Source: Lentimicrobium sp.
Lineage (GTDB): Bacteria > Bacteroidota > Bacteroidia > Bacteroidales > Lentimicrobiaceae
NCBI GenBank assembly: GCA_023957275.1
Contig: JAMLHF010000008.1
Location: 1-64,000 of the forward strand
Reading direction: 5' to 3'
Length of the DNA: 64,000 nt
Shown here one piece after another: positions 1 through 8,907 of the stretch. The notes under the pieces were generated by a model that was given only the letters and a program-made list of their open reading frames with translations, did no database searches and was not told the origin of the DNA. The position numbers and the translations under genes are program-made. Each line of letters begins with the position of its first letter. Positions within the stretch are counted from its first letter, which is position 1.

Positions 1-343
1 ACAGCCCTCCCCGTTTTTCACCAGGTCATTGCCACCATACGGTTCACAAACCTGATCTGCAGCTTCACCGGCCGGAATCGCCGACTCACCGGGATAAACT
101 TTCAAATGACTGCTTTACGCAGCAATTTTGCATCCTGACCTTTAATGAAGACAGTTTGACCGGAAACGCACACCTGTATTTCAAAAATGAACACCAAACA
201 GGATACCCTGTATGCCACACGCCGGTATGATGCTGATTTTCAACTAGTCAGATTTATGGCACAATTCATGCTTTTAAAGGGGATTACAGTGACACAGTAA
301 GTGCTGCTACTGTAAATAAAAAACAATAAAGTAAAAAGGGCAG
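1..343. other. Leading region, no confident gene
   Basis: No complete gene is visible. On the plus strand, the frame starting at base 3 is open to a stop at 228-230, has a second stop at 234-236, and is then open again to TAA at 327-329. The last stretch reads like a protein C-terminus (GDYSDTVSAATVNKKQ). This could be the decayed or frameshifted 3' end of a gene that starts before the window, but I recognise no family. Confidence 0.25.
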
Positions 344-1042
344 ATGATCCGTTTAACCAACATCAACAAATCATACTTCACGGGCAGTAATGAACTGCAT
401 GTTTTGAAAGGGATCGACCTCAACATTGAGGGCGGTGAATTTGTCTCTGTCATGGGATCTTCAGGCTCGGGAAAATCGACCTTGCTTAACATACTGGGAA
501 TCCTTGACAACTACGATACCGGCGACTACTACCTCGACAACACCCTGATCCGTAACCAGAGCGAAACCAAAGCGGCTGCCCTTCGCAACCGCTACATCGG
601 GTTTGTGTTTCAGTCATTCAACCTGATATCGTTCAAAAATGCCGTGGAGAACGTTGCCCTTCCGCTGTACTACCAGGATGTACCGCGCAAAAAGCGCAAC
701 CGCATCGCCATGGAATACCTTGAGCGGATGGGATTGAAAGAGTGGGCCGAACATATGCCCAATGAGCTGTCGGGCGGGCAAAAACAGCGCATAGCCATTG
801 CCCGCGCCCTGATTTCGAAACCAAAGGTAATCCTTGCCGACGAACCAACCGGAGCACTTGACACAACTACTTCATACGAAGTAATGCAGATCCTTAAAGA
901 AATCAATCAGGAAGGGATTACCATCATTATCGTAACACATGAAAACGACATCGCCCACATGACCAAACGCATCATCCGGCTCAAAGACGGCGTAATCGAC
1001 AGTGAAGTGCTGAACGGCAAAACACCGGCTTTGAATAATTAA
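344..1042 (+). CDS. ABC transporter ATP-binding protein (MacB/LolD type)
   Basis: This is the ATPase subunit of a MacB/LolD-type ABC transporter. It powers the two FtsX-like permeases that follow, probably for efflux or for extraction of a lipophilic or peptide substrate across the envelope. The Walker A loop GSSGSGKST is at residues 38-46, the signature LSGGQKQR is near 141-148, and Walker [12 protein letters not shown] follows. The length of 232 aa is normal for stand-alone LolD/MacB ATPases. It is the first gene of a four-gene plus-strand operon (ATPase, permease, permease, membrane fusion protein). The substrate cannot be read from the sequence, and no TolC-like gene is visible in the window. 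Confidence 0.93.
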   Translation: MIRLTNINKSYFTGSNELHVLKGIDLNIEGGEFVSVMGSSGSGKSTLLNILGILDNYDTGDYYLDNTLIRNQSETKAAALRNRYIGFVFQSFNLISFKNAVENVALPLYYQDVPRKKRNRIAMEYLERMGLKEWAEHMPNELSGGQKQRIAIARALISKPKVILADEPTGALDTTTSYEVMQILKEINQEGITIIIVTHENDIAHMTKRIIRLKDGVIDSEVLNGKTPALNN

Positions 1043-1080
1043 AATAAGACACATTAACCCATAAACCCTTTTCTCCGATT

Positions 1081-2313
1081 ATGTTCGATACCGATAAATG
1101 GCAGGAGATCTTCAGCACCATCAGGAAGAACAAGCTCAGGACCTTCCTGACCGGGTTCAGCGTTGCCTGGGGAATTTTTATGCTGATGATCCTGCTCGGC
1201 TCCGGAAACGGACTGCAAAACGGGGTTAACAAGCAGTTTGAATCTTCGGCCACCAATACCATCTGGGTATGGAGCGGTCAGACCAGTATGCCTTACAAGG
1301 GTATGAAACCCGGGCGCAACATTCAGCTGGTTAATGAAGATTATGACGCGGTAAAAAAATCGGTTAAAGGGATAGATAAAAGTTCCTCTCGCTACAATAT
1401 GTGGGGCAGCAACACCTTGTCCTACAAAAAGCAGTTCGGTTCCTTCAATGTAAGGAATGTATATCCCGATTATGCGCATATCGAAAAGATAACAATTATC
1501 AAAGGACGGTTTATCAACGACCCCGATATCAGTCAGTTCAGAAAAGTTACCGTGATCAGTACAAAGGTAGAGGAAGCGCTTTTCAAGGGGGAAGATCCGA
1601 TGGGCAAGTACATCAGTGTAAACGGAGTCCCTTTCAAGGTGATCGGCCTGTTTACTGACGAGGACAACCGCGACGACAACATGCAGACGATTTACCTGCC
1701 CATTTCAACGGCCCAGCGGGTATTTTCGGGCGACAACCGCATCAATACCATTGCCATCACCGTTGGCGATGCCTCGGTGGATGAAAGCAAACAGATTGAG
1801 CAGGAGGTGAGATCAAAGCTGGCCGCCCTGCATAAATTCGACCCCACCGACCCGCGGGCGATCTTTACCTGGAACAGTCTGGAAGAATTTCAGAAGTTTA
1901 TCCGGCTGTTTTCCAGTATCAGGATGTTTATCTGGGTGATTGGTTTCGGAACCATCATCGCGGGCATTGTAGGGGTAAGCAACATTATGATGATTGTAGT
2001 GAAAGACCGTACCAAGGAAATAGGTATCCGCAAAGCCATGGGGGCAACCCCCTGGAGCATCGTCAGCCTGGTACTTCAGGAAGCGGTGCTGATCACTTCC
2101 TTTGCAGGATATATCGGACTGGTGCTCGGCGTGGTAGTGCTGGAGACTGTTGGCAGCAAAATAGAATCAGAATTTTTCTCCCAGCCATCGGTTGATCTCA
2201 GGATTGCCATCTATGCGCTGGTTCTGCTTGTTTTGAGCGGGGCGCTGGCAGGGTTTATCCCGGCAAGGAAAGCGGCTGCCATCAAACCCATTGAAGCGCT
2301 GAGGGATGAGTAG
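1081..2313 (+). CDS. ABC transporter permease, MacB/FtsX family
   Basis: Membrane subunit of the MacB-type transporter. It has one N-terminal membrane segment (about residues 20-42, TFLTGFSVAWGIFMLMILLG), a large periplasmic MacB-type core domain, and a C-terminal FtsX domain with three membrane segments ending in IPARKAAAIKPIEALRDE. The length of 410 aa fits MacB permeases that lack the fused ATPase. It starts 38 bases after the ATPase gene. The next gene encodes a paralogous permease of nearly the same length, so the transporter is probably a heterodimer of the two. Confidence 0.92.
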   Translation: MFDTDKWQEIFSTIRKNKLRTFLTGFSVAWGIFMLMILLGSGNGLQNGVNKQFESSATNTIWVWSGQTSMPYKGMKPGRNIQLVNEDYDAVKKSVKGIDKSSSRYNMWGSNTLSYKKQFGSFNVRNVYPDYAHIEKITIIKGRFINDPDISQFRKVTVISTKVEEALFKGEDPMGKYISVNGVPFKVIGLFTDEDNRDDNMQTIYLPISTAQRVFSGDNRINTIAITVGDASVDESKQIEQEVRSKLAALHKFDPTDPRAIFTWNSLEEFQKFIRLFSSIRMFIWVIGFGTIIAGIVGVSNIMMIVVKDRTKEIGIRKAMGATPWSIVSLVLQEAVLITSFAGYIGLVLGVVVLETVGSKIESEFFSQPSVDLRIAIYALVLLVLSGALAGFIPARKAAAIKPIEALRDE

Positions 2314-2318
2314 TATTG

Positions 2319-2349
2319 ATTTCGGATTTCGGATTTCGGATTTCGGATT
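2319..2349. repeat. 7-bp tandem repeat (atttcgg, about 4.4 copies)
   Basis: Four exact copies of atttcgg plus a partial one lie just after the stop codon of the first permease, in the gap between the two permease genes. It is a simple-sequence tract of unknown function. Confidence 0.9.
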
Positions 2350-2502
2350 GTAGCTCCAGATGCGTGCAATGAACCCGGATAAGATAGAGGGACGAGGGAC
2401 GGACAGCCTGATTTAAAGTACGACTCTCCCGGATGTGAAATGGAGACAAGGAGACAAAGCGAAGAAACTACTGATTGCACCAGCAAGAACATAAATTACT
2501 TG

Positions 2503-2582
2503 AACACAGGAACACCAGAACACCAGAACACCTGAACACCTGAACACATAAACACATAAACACCCGAACACATAAACACTTA
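2503..2582. repeat. 8-bp tandem repeat AACACNNN, ten copies, abutting a start codon
   Basis: Ten consecutive 8-bp units begin with AACAC and end with agg, cag, cag, ctg, ctg, ata, ata, ccg, ata and tta. The array stops six bases before the ATG of the second permease, where a ribosome-binding region would lie. Such a short-unit array could change length by slippage and so tune expression of the second permease. That role is inference. The array itself is seen directly. Confidence 0.92.
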
Positions 2583-2588
2583 ACAACA

Positions 2589-3854
2589 ATGTTTGACCTC
2601 GATCGCTGGCAGGAAATTATGAGTGCACTGAAGAAGAACAAACTTCGTACCTTCTTCACGGCATTTGGCGTGTTCTGGGGTATCTTTATGCTGGTGATCA
2701 TGCTTGGATCGGGAACCGGGCTGAAAAACGGCGTTACCAGCGATTTCGGGGACTTTGCCACCAACAGCGTGTTTATGTGGACCCGCCCGACAACCGTCCC
2801 TTTCAAAGGCCTTCCGCGCGGGAGGAATTTTAATTTCAAGGCGGATGATGTTGAAGCCCTGAGGCGCGAAATCCCTGAAATAGAATACCTGGCGCCCAGA
2901 ACGCAGACCGGTGGCTTCCGCGGGGGCAACAACGTGGTGAGGGGCACCAAATCAGGAGCATTCTCAATAATGGGAGACTATCCCGAATGGAACCTGATAG
3001 ACCCCGTGGTGATTGACAACGGACGTTTCCTGAACCATGCCGACATCAAAGAGAAAAGGAAAGTAGCCGTAATCGGCAACAAAGTAAATGAAGTGCTTTT
3101 CGCCCCTGGCGAAAATGCTGTCGGACAATACATTCAGATACAGGGAATTTACTTTCAGGTAATCGGGGTCTTTAAACCGAAGAACTCAGGGGTAAACTTC
3201 GGCGGTGACAAAGAACAGAGCGTTTTTATTCCGCTTACCACCTTTCAGCGGGTTTACAATTGGGGCGATATCATCGGCTGGTTTGCCTTTACCTCCAAAC
3301 CCGGGGTACCGGCTTCGGTGGTCGAAGAAAAAGCTTCGGCACTGCTCAGGAGACGCCACTCCGTTTCGCCCGACGATCCCCAGGCCATCGGCTCTTTTAA
3401 TCTTGAAAAGCAGTACAACCAGATGACCGGCCTTTTTGCCGGCATCAACGGACTGATCTGGATCGTGGGCATCGGCACCCTGCTGGCCGGGGTGATAGGC
3501 ATCAGCAATATTATGCTGGTCATTGTGAAAGAACGTACCAAAGAAATCGGGATACAACGGGCCATCGGCGCAAGCCCGCTCAACATCATCTCTCAGATCA
3601 TCACCGAATCGGTATTCCTGACCACCTTCGCAGGCTATGTCGGACTGGTAATCGGAGTGGGAATCCTCGAGCTGGTAAATTATGCCCTGACCAACAGCGG
3701 TGGTGATTCGAACATGTTTCAGAATCCGAATATAGATTTCAATATGGCCATCTCTGCACTGATAATTTTGGTTATTTCAGGAGCGGTGGCCGGATTGATC
3801 CCCGCCCGGAAGGCAGTCAGTATTAAGCCCATTGATGCCCTCAGGTATGAATAA
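2589..3854 (+). CDS. ABC transporter permease, MacB/FtsX family (second paralogue)
   Basis: Second permease of the transporter, 421 aa, clearly paralogous to the preceding gene: both begin MFD.D.WQEI, have the same N-terminal membrane segment, and end IPARK...IKPI.ALR.E. The domain order is one membrane helix, a periplasmic MacB core (about residues 45-285), then an FtsX domain with three helices. A 275-base gap with two tandem-repeat arrays separates it from the first permease, and the AACAC array runs almost to its ATG. It is followed after 33 bases by the membrane fusion protein. Confidence 0.92.
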   Translation: MFDLDRWQEIMSALKKNKLRTFFTAFGVFWGIFMLVIMLGSGTGLKNGVTSDFGDFATNSVFMWTRPTTVPFKGLPRGRNFNFKADDVEALRREIPEIEYLAPRTQTGGFRGGNNVVRGTKSGAFSIMGDYPEWNLIDPVVIDNGRFLNHADIKEKRKVAVIGNKVNEVLFAPGENAVGQYIQIQGIYFQVIGVFKPKNSGVNFGGDKEQSVFIPLTTFQRVYNWGDIIGWFAFTSKPGVPASVVEEKASALLRRRHSVSPDDPQAIGSFNLEKQYNQMTGLFAGINGLIWIVGIGTLLAGVIGISNIMLVIVKERTKEIGIQRAIGASPLNIISQIITESVFLTTFAGYVGLVIGVGILELVNYALTNSGGDSNMFQNPNIDFNMAISALIILVISGAVAGLIPARKAVSIKPIDALRYE

Positions 3855-3887
3855 ATCAAATGCGTTAACTCTTTAATTCAGCATACA

Positions 3888-4988
3888 ATGAAAAAGGTTC
3901 TTAAAATCGTCCTCGGCCTGGTAATTCTGGTGGTTTTTGCAGGCACCATCGTATATCTCTACCGTAAATCGCAGGCCAAGCCGGTAATTTATGAAACAAC
4001 GGCGGCAACGGTTACCGATATCGTCAGGAAAACCGTGGCTACAGGCAAAGTAGTCCCGCGCAAGGAGATAGAAATCAAACCGCAGGTCTCCGGCATTATT
4101 GCCGAACTCTATGTTGAGCCCGGCGAGAAGGTAAAAGTCGGGGATATGATCGCTAAGGTGAGGATAATTCCCAATATGATCAGCCTGAACGAAGCCGAAT
4201 CAAGGCTTAACCGCGCCAGAATCTCGCTTGACGATGCCCGGAAAAACTACGACAGGCAGAAATCGCTTTTCGAGAGCAGGGTGATCGCCGAGGCCGAACT
4301 TCAGACCTATGATGTGGCGCTGAAAACAGCCCGTCAGGATGTGGAAGCAGCCGAAAACAACCTTCAGCTTATCCGCGAAGGCATCACGAAAAACGCCGGA
4401 TCCGCCAGCAATACCATTATCCGTTCCACCATCGCCGGGATGGTGCTGACAGTACCCGTTGAAGTGGGCAACTCGGTGATAGAGAGCAACACCTTCAACG
4501 ACGGCACCACCATTGCCACGGTTGCCGATATGGGTGAAATGATCTTCAGGGGCAAGGTGGACGAATCGGAGGTTGGCAAACTGCACGAGGGGATGGAGCT
4601 GATCCTTACCGTCGGTGCCATTGATGCGGAACGGTTTACCGCCAGCCTGGAGCATATCTCCCCGAAAGGAGTGGAGGAAAACGGCGCCATTCAGTTTGAA
4701 ATCCGCGCTGCCGTTTCGCTCAAAGAAAACCTTTTTATACGCGCCGGATACAGCGCCAATGCCGATATTGTGCTGGAACGCCGCGACAGCGTGCTTTCGG
4801 TACAGGAGAGCCTGGTTAAATACGAGGGCGATTCGGCCTGGGTGGAAGTGGAAACCGGCCCGCAGACCTTCGAAAAACGTGTGATCAAAACCGGACTGAG
4901 CGACGGCATCAATGTAGAAGTGCTGGAAGGCATCTCGAAAGAGGATAAAATTAAAATTCAAATTGCTCCGTCAACGGCGCCAAAATAG
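3888..4988 (+). CDS. Efflux periplasmic adaptor / membrane fusion protein (HlyD/MacA family)
   Basis: Periplasmic adaptor linking the inner-membrane ABC permeases to an outer-membrane channel. An N-terminal membrane anchor (residues 1-25) is followed by a first lipoyl half around KEIEIKPQVSGIIAELYVEPGEKV, and then a coiled-coil hairpin (about 105-160, SLNEAESRLNRARISLDDARKNY). The second lipoyl half (TIRSTIAGMVL region), a beta-barrel domain and a membrane-proximal domain follow. The length of 366 aa is typical. It is the last gene of the operon and is followed by a terminator at 5019-5049. Confidence 0.92.
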   Translation: MKKVLKIVLGLVILVVFAGTIVYLYRKSQAKPVIYETTAATVTDIVRKTVATGKVVPRKEIEIKPQVSGIIAELYVEPGEKVKVGDMIAKVRIIPNMISLNEAESRLNRARISLDDARKNYDRQKSLFESRVIAEAELQTYDVALKTARQDVEAAENNLQLIREGITKNAGSASNTIIRSTIAGMVLTVPVEVGNSVIESNTFNDGTTIATVADMGEMIFRGKVDESEVGKLHEGMELILTVGAIDAERFTASLEHISPKGVEENGAIQFEIRAAVSLKENLFIRAGYSANADIVLERRDSVLSVQESLVKYEGDSAWVEVETGPQTFEKRVIKTGLSDGINVEVLEGISKEDKIKIQIAPSTAPK

Positions 4989-5018
4989 ATCATAACCTGA
5001 CGTAAGAATATTTGCCAC

Positions 5019-5049
5019 AGCCCGGGATGAAAATTTCCGGGCTTTTTTG
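5019..5049 (+). terminator. Rho-independent terminator of the efflux operon
   Basis: Stem agcccgg (5019-5025) pairs with ccgggct (5037-5043) and is followed by a run of six T. It lies 31 bases after the stop of the membrane fusion gene. Confidence 0.85.
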
Positions 5050-5282
5050 TGATTCCATTTCTTAACCGGAATGATGAATTTTAACGTTACCCCAGCTGAA
5101 TAACATTTAGCTTCGTCGATCTCACCTCCTCATACAGATCGGATCACACATCCCTTTGAACATCATTAAATTTACAATTCAACAAAATTCTCTATATTTG
5201 ATACGGTATGATAAAAGCTTGATAGGATCAAACAATACCACCTTAATCAATGCAGATAAGCTACTTTACAAAAATCGATTTT

Positions 5283-5984
5283 ATGAAAGTCACCGCTGTT
5301 TTATTATTCCTGTTCCCATGTTTCTTATCCTTATCAGGACAGGAAAACACACCCAGAACTGTTGGAGTGATTTATGAATTGTCTGATTCCATTCATCAAT
5401 ATCATGTTGGATTTACCATATTCGAAAATTTCGAGAAAGTTTACCCGCAAAATAAGGGTACAAATAAAATGATCGAAGAAATGCTTAACCGGGAAATCAG
5501 ATATATAACCGGACTGAAAGTTTACAAATTAGATTATAGCTTTAAAGAAATAGATCATATGATTAAAACGAATGCTACTGATCCTATTTCGGCATACGAT
5601 ATTATTATGGTCATTCTGGATGAGGGGGTTACGACATCATCCGGATATATTGTCAATACCCATAAAGGCAGGGGCGTTTTTACAAATTTTACCAGGGGTA
5701 TCACCATATATGCAAACCTGGGCGTGGAATTAATCAATACCTCCACGAACAAAAGAGTTATCTACGATTTAAAAAACAATGTGCTCAGCTCTGAAGGAGT
5801 AAACAGAGCTGTTTTCAGGTACAAGAAGAAATTCTTAGAATCCGGCGAAAGCAAGAAAGAAATCAGTGATGACAAGTTGACGGAAATACAAAACAACCTG
5901 CTGGAAATGTATCAAATGCAGGCAAAAAAGGCATTTGATCCATATGTACTTTCTAAAATGGTTTCAGAATTATTCAAGCAATAG
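5283..5984 (+). CDS. Secreted protein of unknown function
   Basis: No family is recognised. The start at 5283 gives a clean Sec signal peptide (MKVTAVLLFLFPCFLSLSGQ); an upstream ATG at 5250 would put charged residues before it. The mature part of about 213 residues is mixed alpha/beta with a Lys/Glu-rich C-terminal helical region (about 190-233). No catalytic motif and only isolated cysteines are visible. The gene is AT-rich compared with the efflux operon before it and stands alone. The IS element begins about 165 bases after its stop. Confidence 0.7.
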   Translation: MKVTAVLLFLFPCFLSLSGQENTPRTVGVIYELSDSIHQYHVGFTIFENFEKVYPQNKGTNKMIEEMLNREIRYITGLKVYKLDYSFKEIDHMIKTNATDPISAYDIIMVILDEGVTTSSGYIVNTHKGRGVFTNFTRGITIYANLGVELINTSTNKRVIYDLKNNVLSSEGVNRAVFRYKKKFLESGESKKEISDDKLTEIQNNLLEMYQMQAKKAFDPYVLSKMVSELFKQ

Positions 5985-6109
5985 AGAATTCTTTAGTAGA
6001 TATATTCACTAACTAAAGCAACGGCTTGACAATTCCGGCAAGAGGTTTGGAAACATCAGATTTTCTGCCATTGTCTATGTTGAGAAGACTATGTAGCATT
6101 TCATAATTC

Positions 6110-6150
6110 AATTAAATATTTGCACCTCTGTGATATATAACGATCGGAGT
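6110..6150. repeat. Left 41-bp target site duplication of the IS1634-family element
   Basis: The 41 bases beginning aattaaatatttgcacctct and ending cgatcggagt are repeated exactly at 7781-7821, on the other side of the insertion sequence. IS1634 and IS1549 are known for long, variable-length target duplications, so this is read as one. Confidence 0.93.
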
Positions 6151-7780
6151 CCTGACTTCTGACATTTAGTGCGGTAGTAAATTCCACTTTAAAATAAGTT
6201 CTGCAAGATTGCTTTTTAAAACATCTCCCATTGGCGATCGGAAAACGAACACTTCTTTAGTCAGGTTATCCTGGATGTGCGTTTCTGTAATATTCCATAG
6301 CAAGAACCGGATCTCTCTTAGAGATAGTTTTGTAGTCAATTGAAGGTATTTTTCAGCTATTAGCGCTACAAAGCATATTAGGACATGCGCTTTAATCGCA
6401 TCATGGTTTTGGTGATAAATCGGTCGTGCTTGCAAATCGAACTTACTCATTCGAAATGATTGTTCGACATGCCACAGCTGGTGGTATCGGTCAATAACAA
6501 TTTTACTGGGTAGTTCATTCTCTGATAAATCGGTACAATACCCTTTTATACCAAGTAATAGCTTTCTTTTCTCTATCAATGCAGTATTTAATTCGATTCT
6601 CTCTTTAGTAACCTTTCTGATAAATTTCGTTTTTACTTTGCAAGACTGCTTGGCTACCAGCTCTTCAGCTTTTTGAACCTGTTTTGTTAATTCATTGGAT
6701 TCCTTCTTATATCGTTTGAGCGAAAAATCACAAACTAAGTCCCCATGTCGTGAAGCAAATCGTTCAATCGTACCTGGATTCCCACTCAATTTGGCATTGA
6801 TCTTTTTTACCAATGTTAAGCTTGCGTTAGACAATCTGGCTCCTACTATATAGGATATCCCCCTTTTACGAAGTTCTATTAATCTTTCTTCATCAAGCAT
6901 TGCTGCATCTGCCACAATAATCGGTTTGGAGTAAGGGTGCTCCGAGATAAATTTTTCAATAACAGGCATCATTGTTTTTCCTTCGAAGGTATTGCCTGCA
7001 AAAACCTCTGAAATTAATGGGAATCCAGACTGAGTTACCAGCAGGCCGATTACAACCTGTGGTTGCTGAGATTTGTTGTCTTTGGAAAATCCCTGACTCT
7101 TGAACTCATCAGCCTTAAAAGACTCAAAATAGAGCGTTGTTACATCATACAGGACAAAATAGAAGGGCTCGTTAAATTTAGTCTTAGCAACATTGTAGGC
7201 GCAATGCTCAATTTCTACTTTATAATCGATAAACTTAGGAATGTTGCGATAAAAGCGCTGAGAATACTTTATCCCAAAATAGTAATCCAGAAGCTCAACA
7301 GAACGAGATTTTGAGGCGGGCTCAATTAACCTCATAATGGCTAAATCCAATAAAAGATGAGGCAGATGGGACAACCCACATTCATCCATACAATTCATAA
7401 GAAAATGATATGCAAATAGATGGCTGACTTTTACGCACTCACCTCTTTCTACAACTAAAACCTTCTGTTTTTCTGACGGGAATAAAGATAATTGAGAAGA
7501 CTGCTCTTCAATCCATTCAAAAGCCTTCTTTCGTAGAATAGTCACTTCAGTCTCGTCTTTTCCACTGCCTATATGCTTGGCAATTATGGACCGATGTCCA
7601 ACGTACTGAACTACCTGAACAGCGGTAGAGCCAGACTTGGTTTTAACCTTTCTTACCGAATACATACCACAAAAATAGCCGTTAGTGCGGTATTTTCATC
7701 ATTTTGTATTAGTAAATAATTAGTAATGTGATACTTGTAAAACTGATTCCCCGAAATTATCAAAAGTGTCAGAAGTCAGG
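6151..7780 (-). mobile_element. Insertion sequence, IS1634 family (1630 bp, complete)
   Basis: The element is bounded by perfect 14-bp terminal inverted repeats: cctgacttctgaca at 6151-6164 and its reverse complement at 7767-7780. It carries one full-length transposase on the minus strand and is flanked by identical 41-bp direct repeats. Intact ends, an intact gene and identical flanks indicate a fairly recent insertion that may still be mobile. It landed in a non-coding stretch between two unknown genes. Confidence 0.95.
6166..7665 (-). CDS. IS1634-family transposase (DDE type)
   Basis: Catalyses transposition of the surrounding element. The N-terminus (MYSVRKVKTKSGSTAVQVVQ, then HIGSGKDETE) is typical of the IS1634 group. 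The DDE catalytic core shows the first Asp in LYDVTTLYFES (about residues 168-178), the second in IIVADAAMLDEE (about 250) and the Glu in YHQLWHVEQSFRMSK (about 405-420). At 499 aa it is full length with no frameshift. It fills almost the whole element: its stop is 15 bases from the left end and its start about 115 bases from the right end. Confidence 0.95.
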   Translation of the reverse strand: MYSVRKVKTKSGSTAVQVVQYVGHRSIIAKHIGSGKDETEVTILRKKAFEWIEEQSSQLSLFPSEKQKVLVVERGECVKVSHLFAYHFLMNCMDECGLSHLPHLLLDLAIMRLIEPASKSRSVELLDYYFGIKYSQRFYRNIPKFIDYKVEIEHCAYNVAKTKFNEPFYFVLYDVTTLYFESFKADEFKSQGFSKDNKSQQPQVVIGLLVTQSGFPLISEVFAGNTFEGKTMMPVIEKFISEHPYSKPIIVADAAMLDEERLIELRKRGISYIVGARLSNASLTLVKKINAKLSGNPGTIERFASRHGDLVCDFSLKRYKKESNELTKQVQKAEELVAKQSCKVKTKFIRKVTKERIELNTALIEKRKLLLGIKGYCTDLSENELPSKIVIDRYHQLWHVEQSFRMSKFDLQARPIYHQNHDAIKAHVLICFVALIAEKYLQLTTKLSLREIRFLLWNITETHIQDNLTKEVFVFRSPMGDVLKSNLAELILKWNLLPH

Positions 7781-7821
7781 AATTAAATATTTGCACCTCT
7801 GTGATATATAACGATCGGAGT
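7781..7821. repeat. Right 41-bp target site duplication of the IS1634-family element
   Basis: Exact copy of 6110-6150, directly adjoining the right terminal inverted repeat. Confidence 0.93.
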
Positions 7822-7859
7822 GAATCTACACCGGGCTGTTCATTAATAAATTCTTATGA

Positions 7860-8027
7860 ATGATCAAGGAATACAATCAAGCCTCAGAAACCGGTGGTGA
7901 CGTAATTTCAGTCCTGGAGCGGGGAACGCCCGATACCGAAGTGTAGAACTATATATTAAAACTGACGAAAGAAAAATATAATTCCGGATTATTGGCCGAG
8001 GAATATATGGAAAGAACTGATTTTTAG
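7860..8027 (+). pseudogene. Short reading frame interrupted by one in-frame TAG
   Basis: From ATG at 7860 the frame reads 28 residues (MIKEYNQASETGGDVISVLE and eight more), meets TAG at 7944-7946, then continues for 26 further protein-like residues (NYILKLTKEKYNSGLLAEEY and six more) to TAG at 8025-8027. Both halves look like one coherent helical peptide, so this is probably a remnant or a gene with a nonsense mutation. No family is recognised. It lies just beyond the IS element. Confidence 0.35.
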
Positions 8028-8158
8028 CAGGATCATGAAATGCAATTAAAATAATATGGATTTGAAATTAATTACAATGTATAATATGCATGGATGCGGG
8101 CCCTTTTCGATTAAATTCGCGCTTACAAAATCTTATAGCAGGTAAAACAATAAGTAAT

Positions 8159-8788
8159 ATGAAGAAAATAATTTTCGCACTATTTATCATTGTTCTGGTA
8201 TTTCAACCGGTATCGGGATTTTCTCAATCATTTGCAAAAATTTACAACTCTCCGACCGACTTTTTCAATGGTATCTGCGACAGTTCTCAGGGAATAAGTG
8301 TAGAACGGCGTACCCGGGGTCAGATCATTATGAATGGAGGCAACGACTTTAAGATTTCTTCTGAAGACAAAGTCCTCAGCAAGAAGCTGAAAAAACAAGT
8401 TTGGGGTGTAGTGTACAACGACTCATTATTTATTAATGGCCGGCCGCTCAAACTGGGCGGTTCCTGGTATGGGTATACCGAGATAATTGGAAAAAGACTC
8501 TTTTTGCTTGCCGGCATACCACTCGATAAAGACTTTCAGGACCAGATGGCCATTGCCTCAATGATGGGTGGGCCACTCGTGGCAGGTATTGCAGGGGCCG
8601 ATCTCGCTCTGGTAAGATATTACTATGAAGTATACCTGCCATACGGGTCCATTGCAATTTTGAAGAAAGAAAAAATGGCAGAATTGCTTGCATCCGCTCC
8701 TGATCTTGCGCAAAGTTATGCCCTTGAGGAAGAACCGGAAAAGATTCCGGTTCTCAAACGCTACCTGCTTGAGTTGAAAAAACGATAA
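8159..8788 (+). CDS. Secreted protein of unknown function
   Basis: No confident family. The start at 8159 gives a signal peptide (MKKIIFALFIIVLVFQPVSG, cleavage likely near FSQ). The mature part of about 185 residues includes a short hydrophobic Gly/Ala-rich segment (MAIASMMGGPLVAGIAGADL, near residues 133-152) and a Lys/Glu-rich helical C-terminus ending YLLELKKR. Similar exported proteins of unknown role are common in Bacteroidota. It stands alone and ends about 120 bases before the convergent SDR gene. Confidence 0.7.
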   Translation: MKKIIFALFIIVLVFQPVSGFSQSFAKIYNSPTDFFNGICDSSQGISVERRTRGQIIMNGGNDFKISSEDKVLSKKLKKQVWGVVYNDSLFINGRPLKLGGSWYGYTEIIGKRLFLLAGIPLDKDFQDQMAIASMMGGPLVAGIAGADLALVRYYYEVYLPYGSIAILKKEKMAELLASAPDLAQSYALEEEPEKIPVLKRYLLELKKR

Positions 8789-8803
8789 TATTCCAAAGAG
8801 AAC

Positions 8804-8831
8804 AAAAAGGACGCTATTTTCGAAAATAAGC
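8804..8831 (-). terminator. Possible terminator of the radical SAM operon
   Basis: On the minus strand a 14-bp palindrome tattttcgaaaata with a short flanking GC pair is followed four bases later by five T. It lies about 75 bases after the stop of the SDR gene, the last gene of the minus-strand operon. The stem is AT-rich, so this is tentative. Confidence 0.35.
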
Positions 8832-8907
8832 TACCTGCTTTGAACTGTTTCATCCGCCCGGTACCTCTCCATCGATGCCACGCAAATTGCATAAGGTGAA
8901 TTACAAC

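Noticed and set aside
2503..2582. Possible CRISPR-like repeat array
   Set aside because: Units are 8 bp with no spacers and no cas genes nearby; it is a simple tandem repeat.
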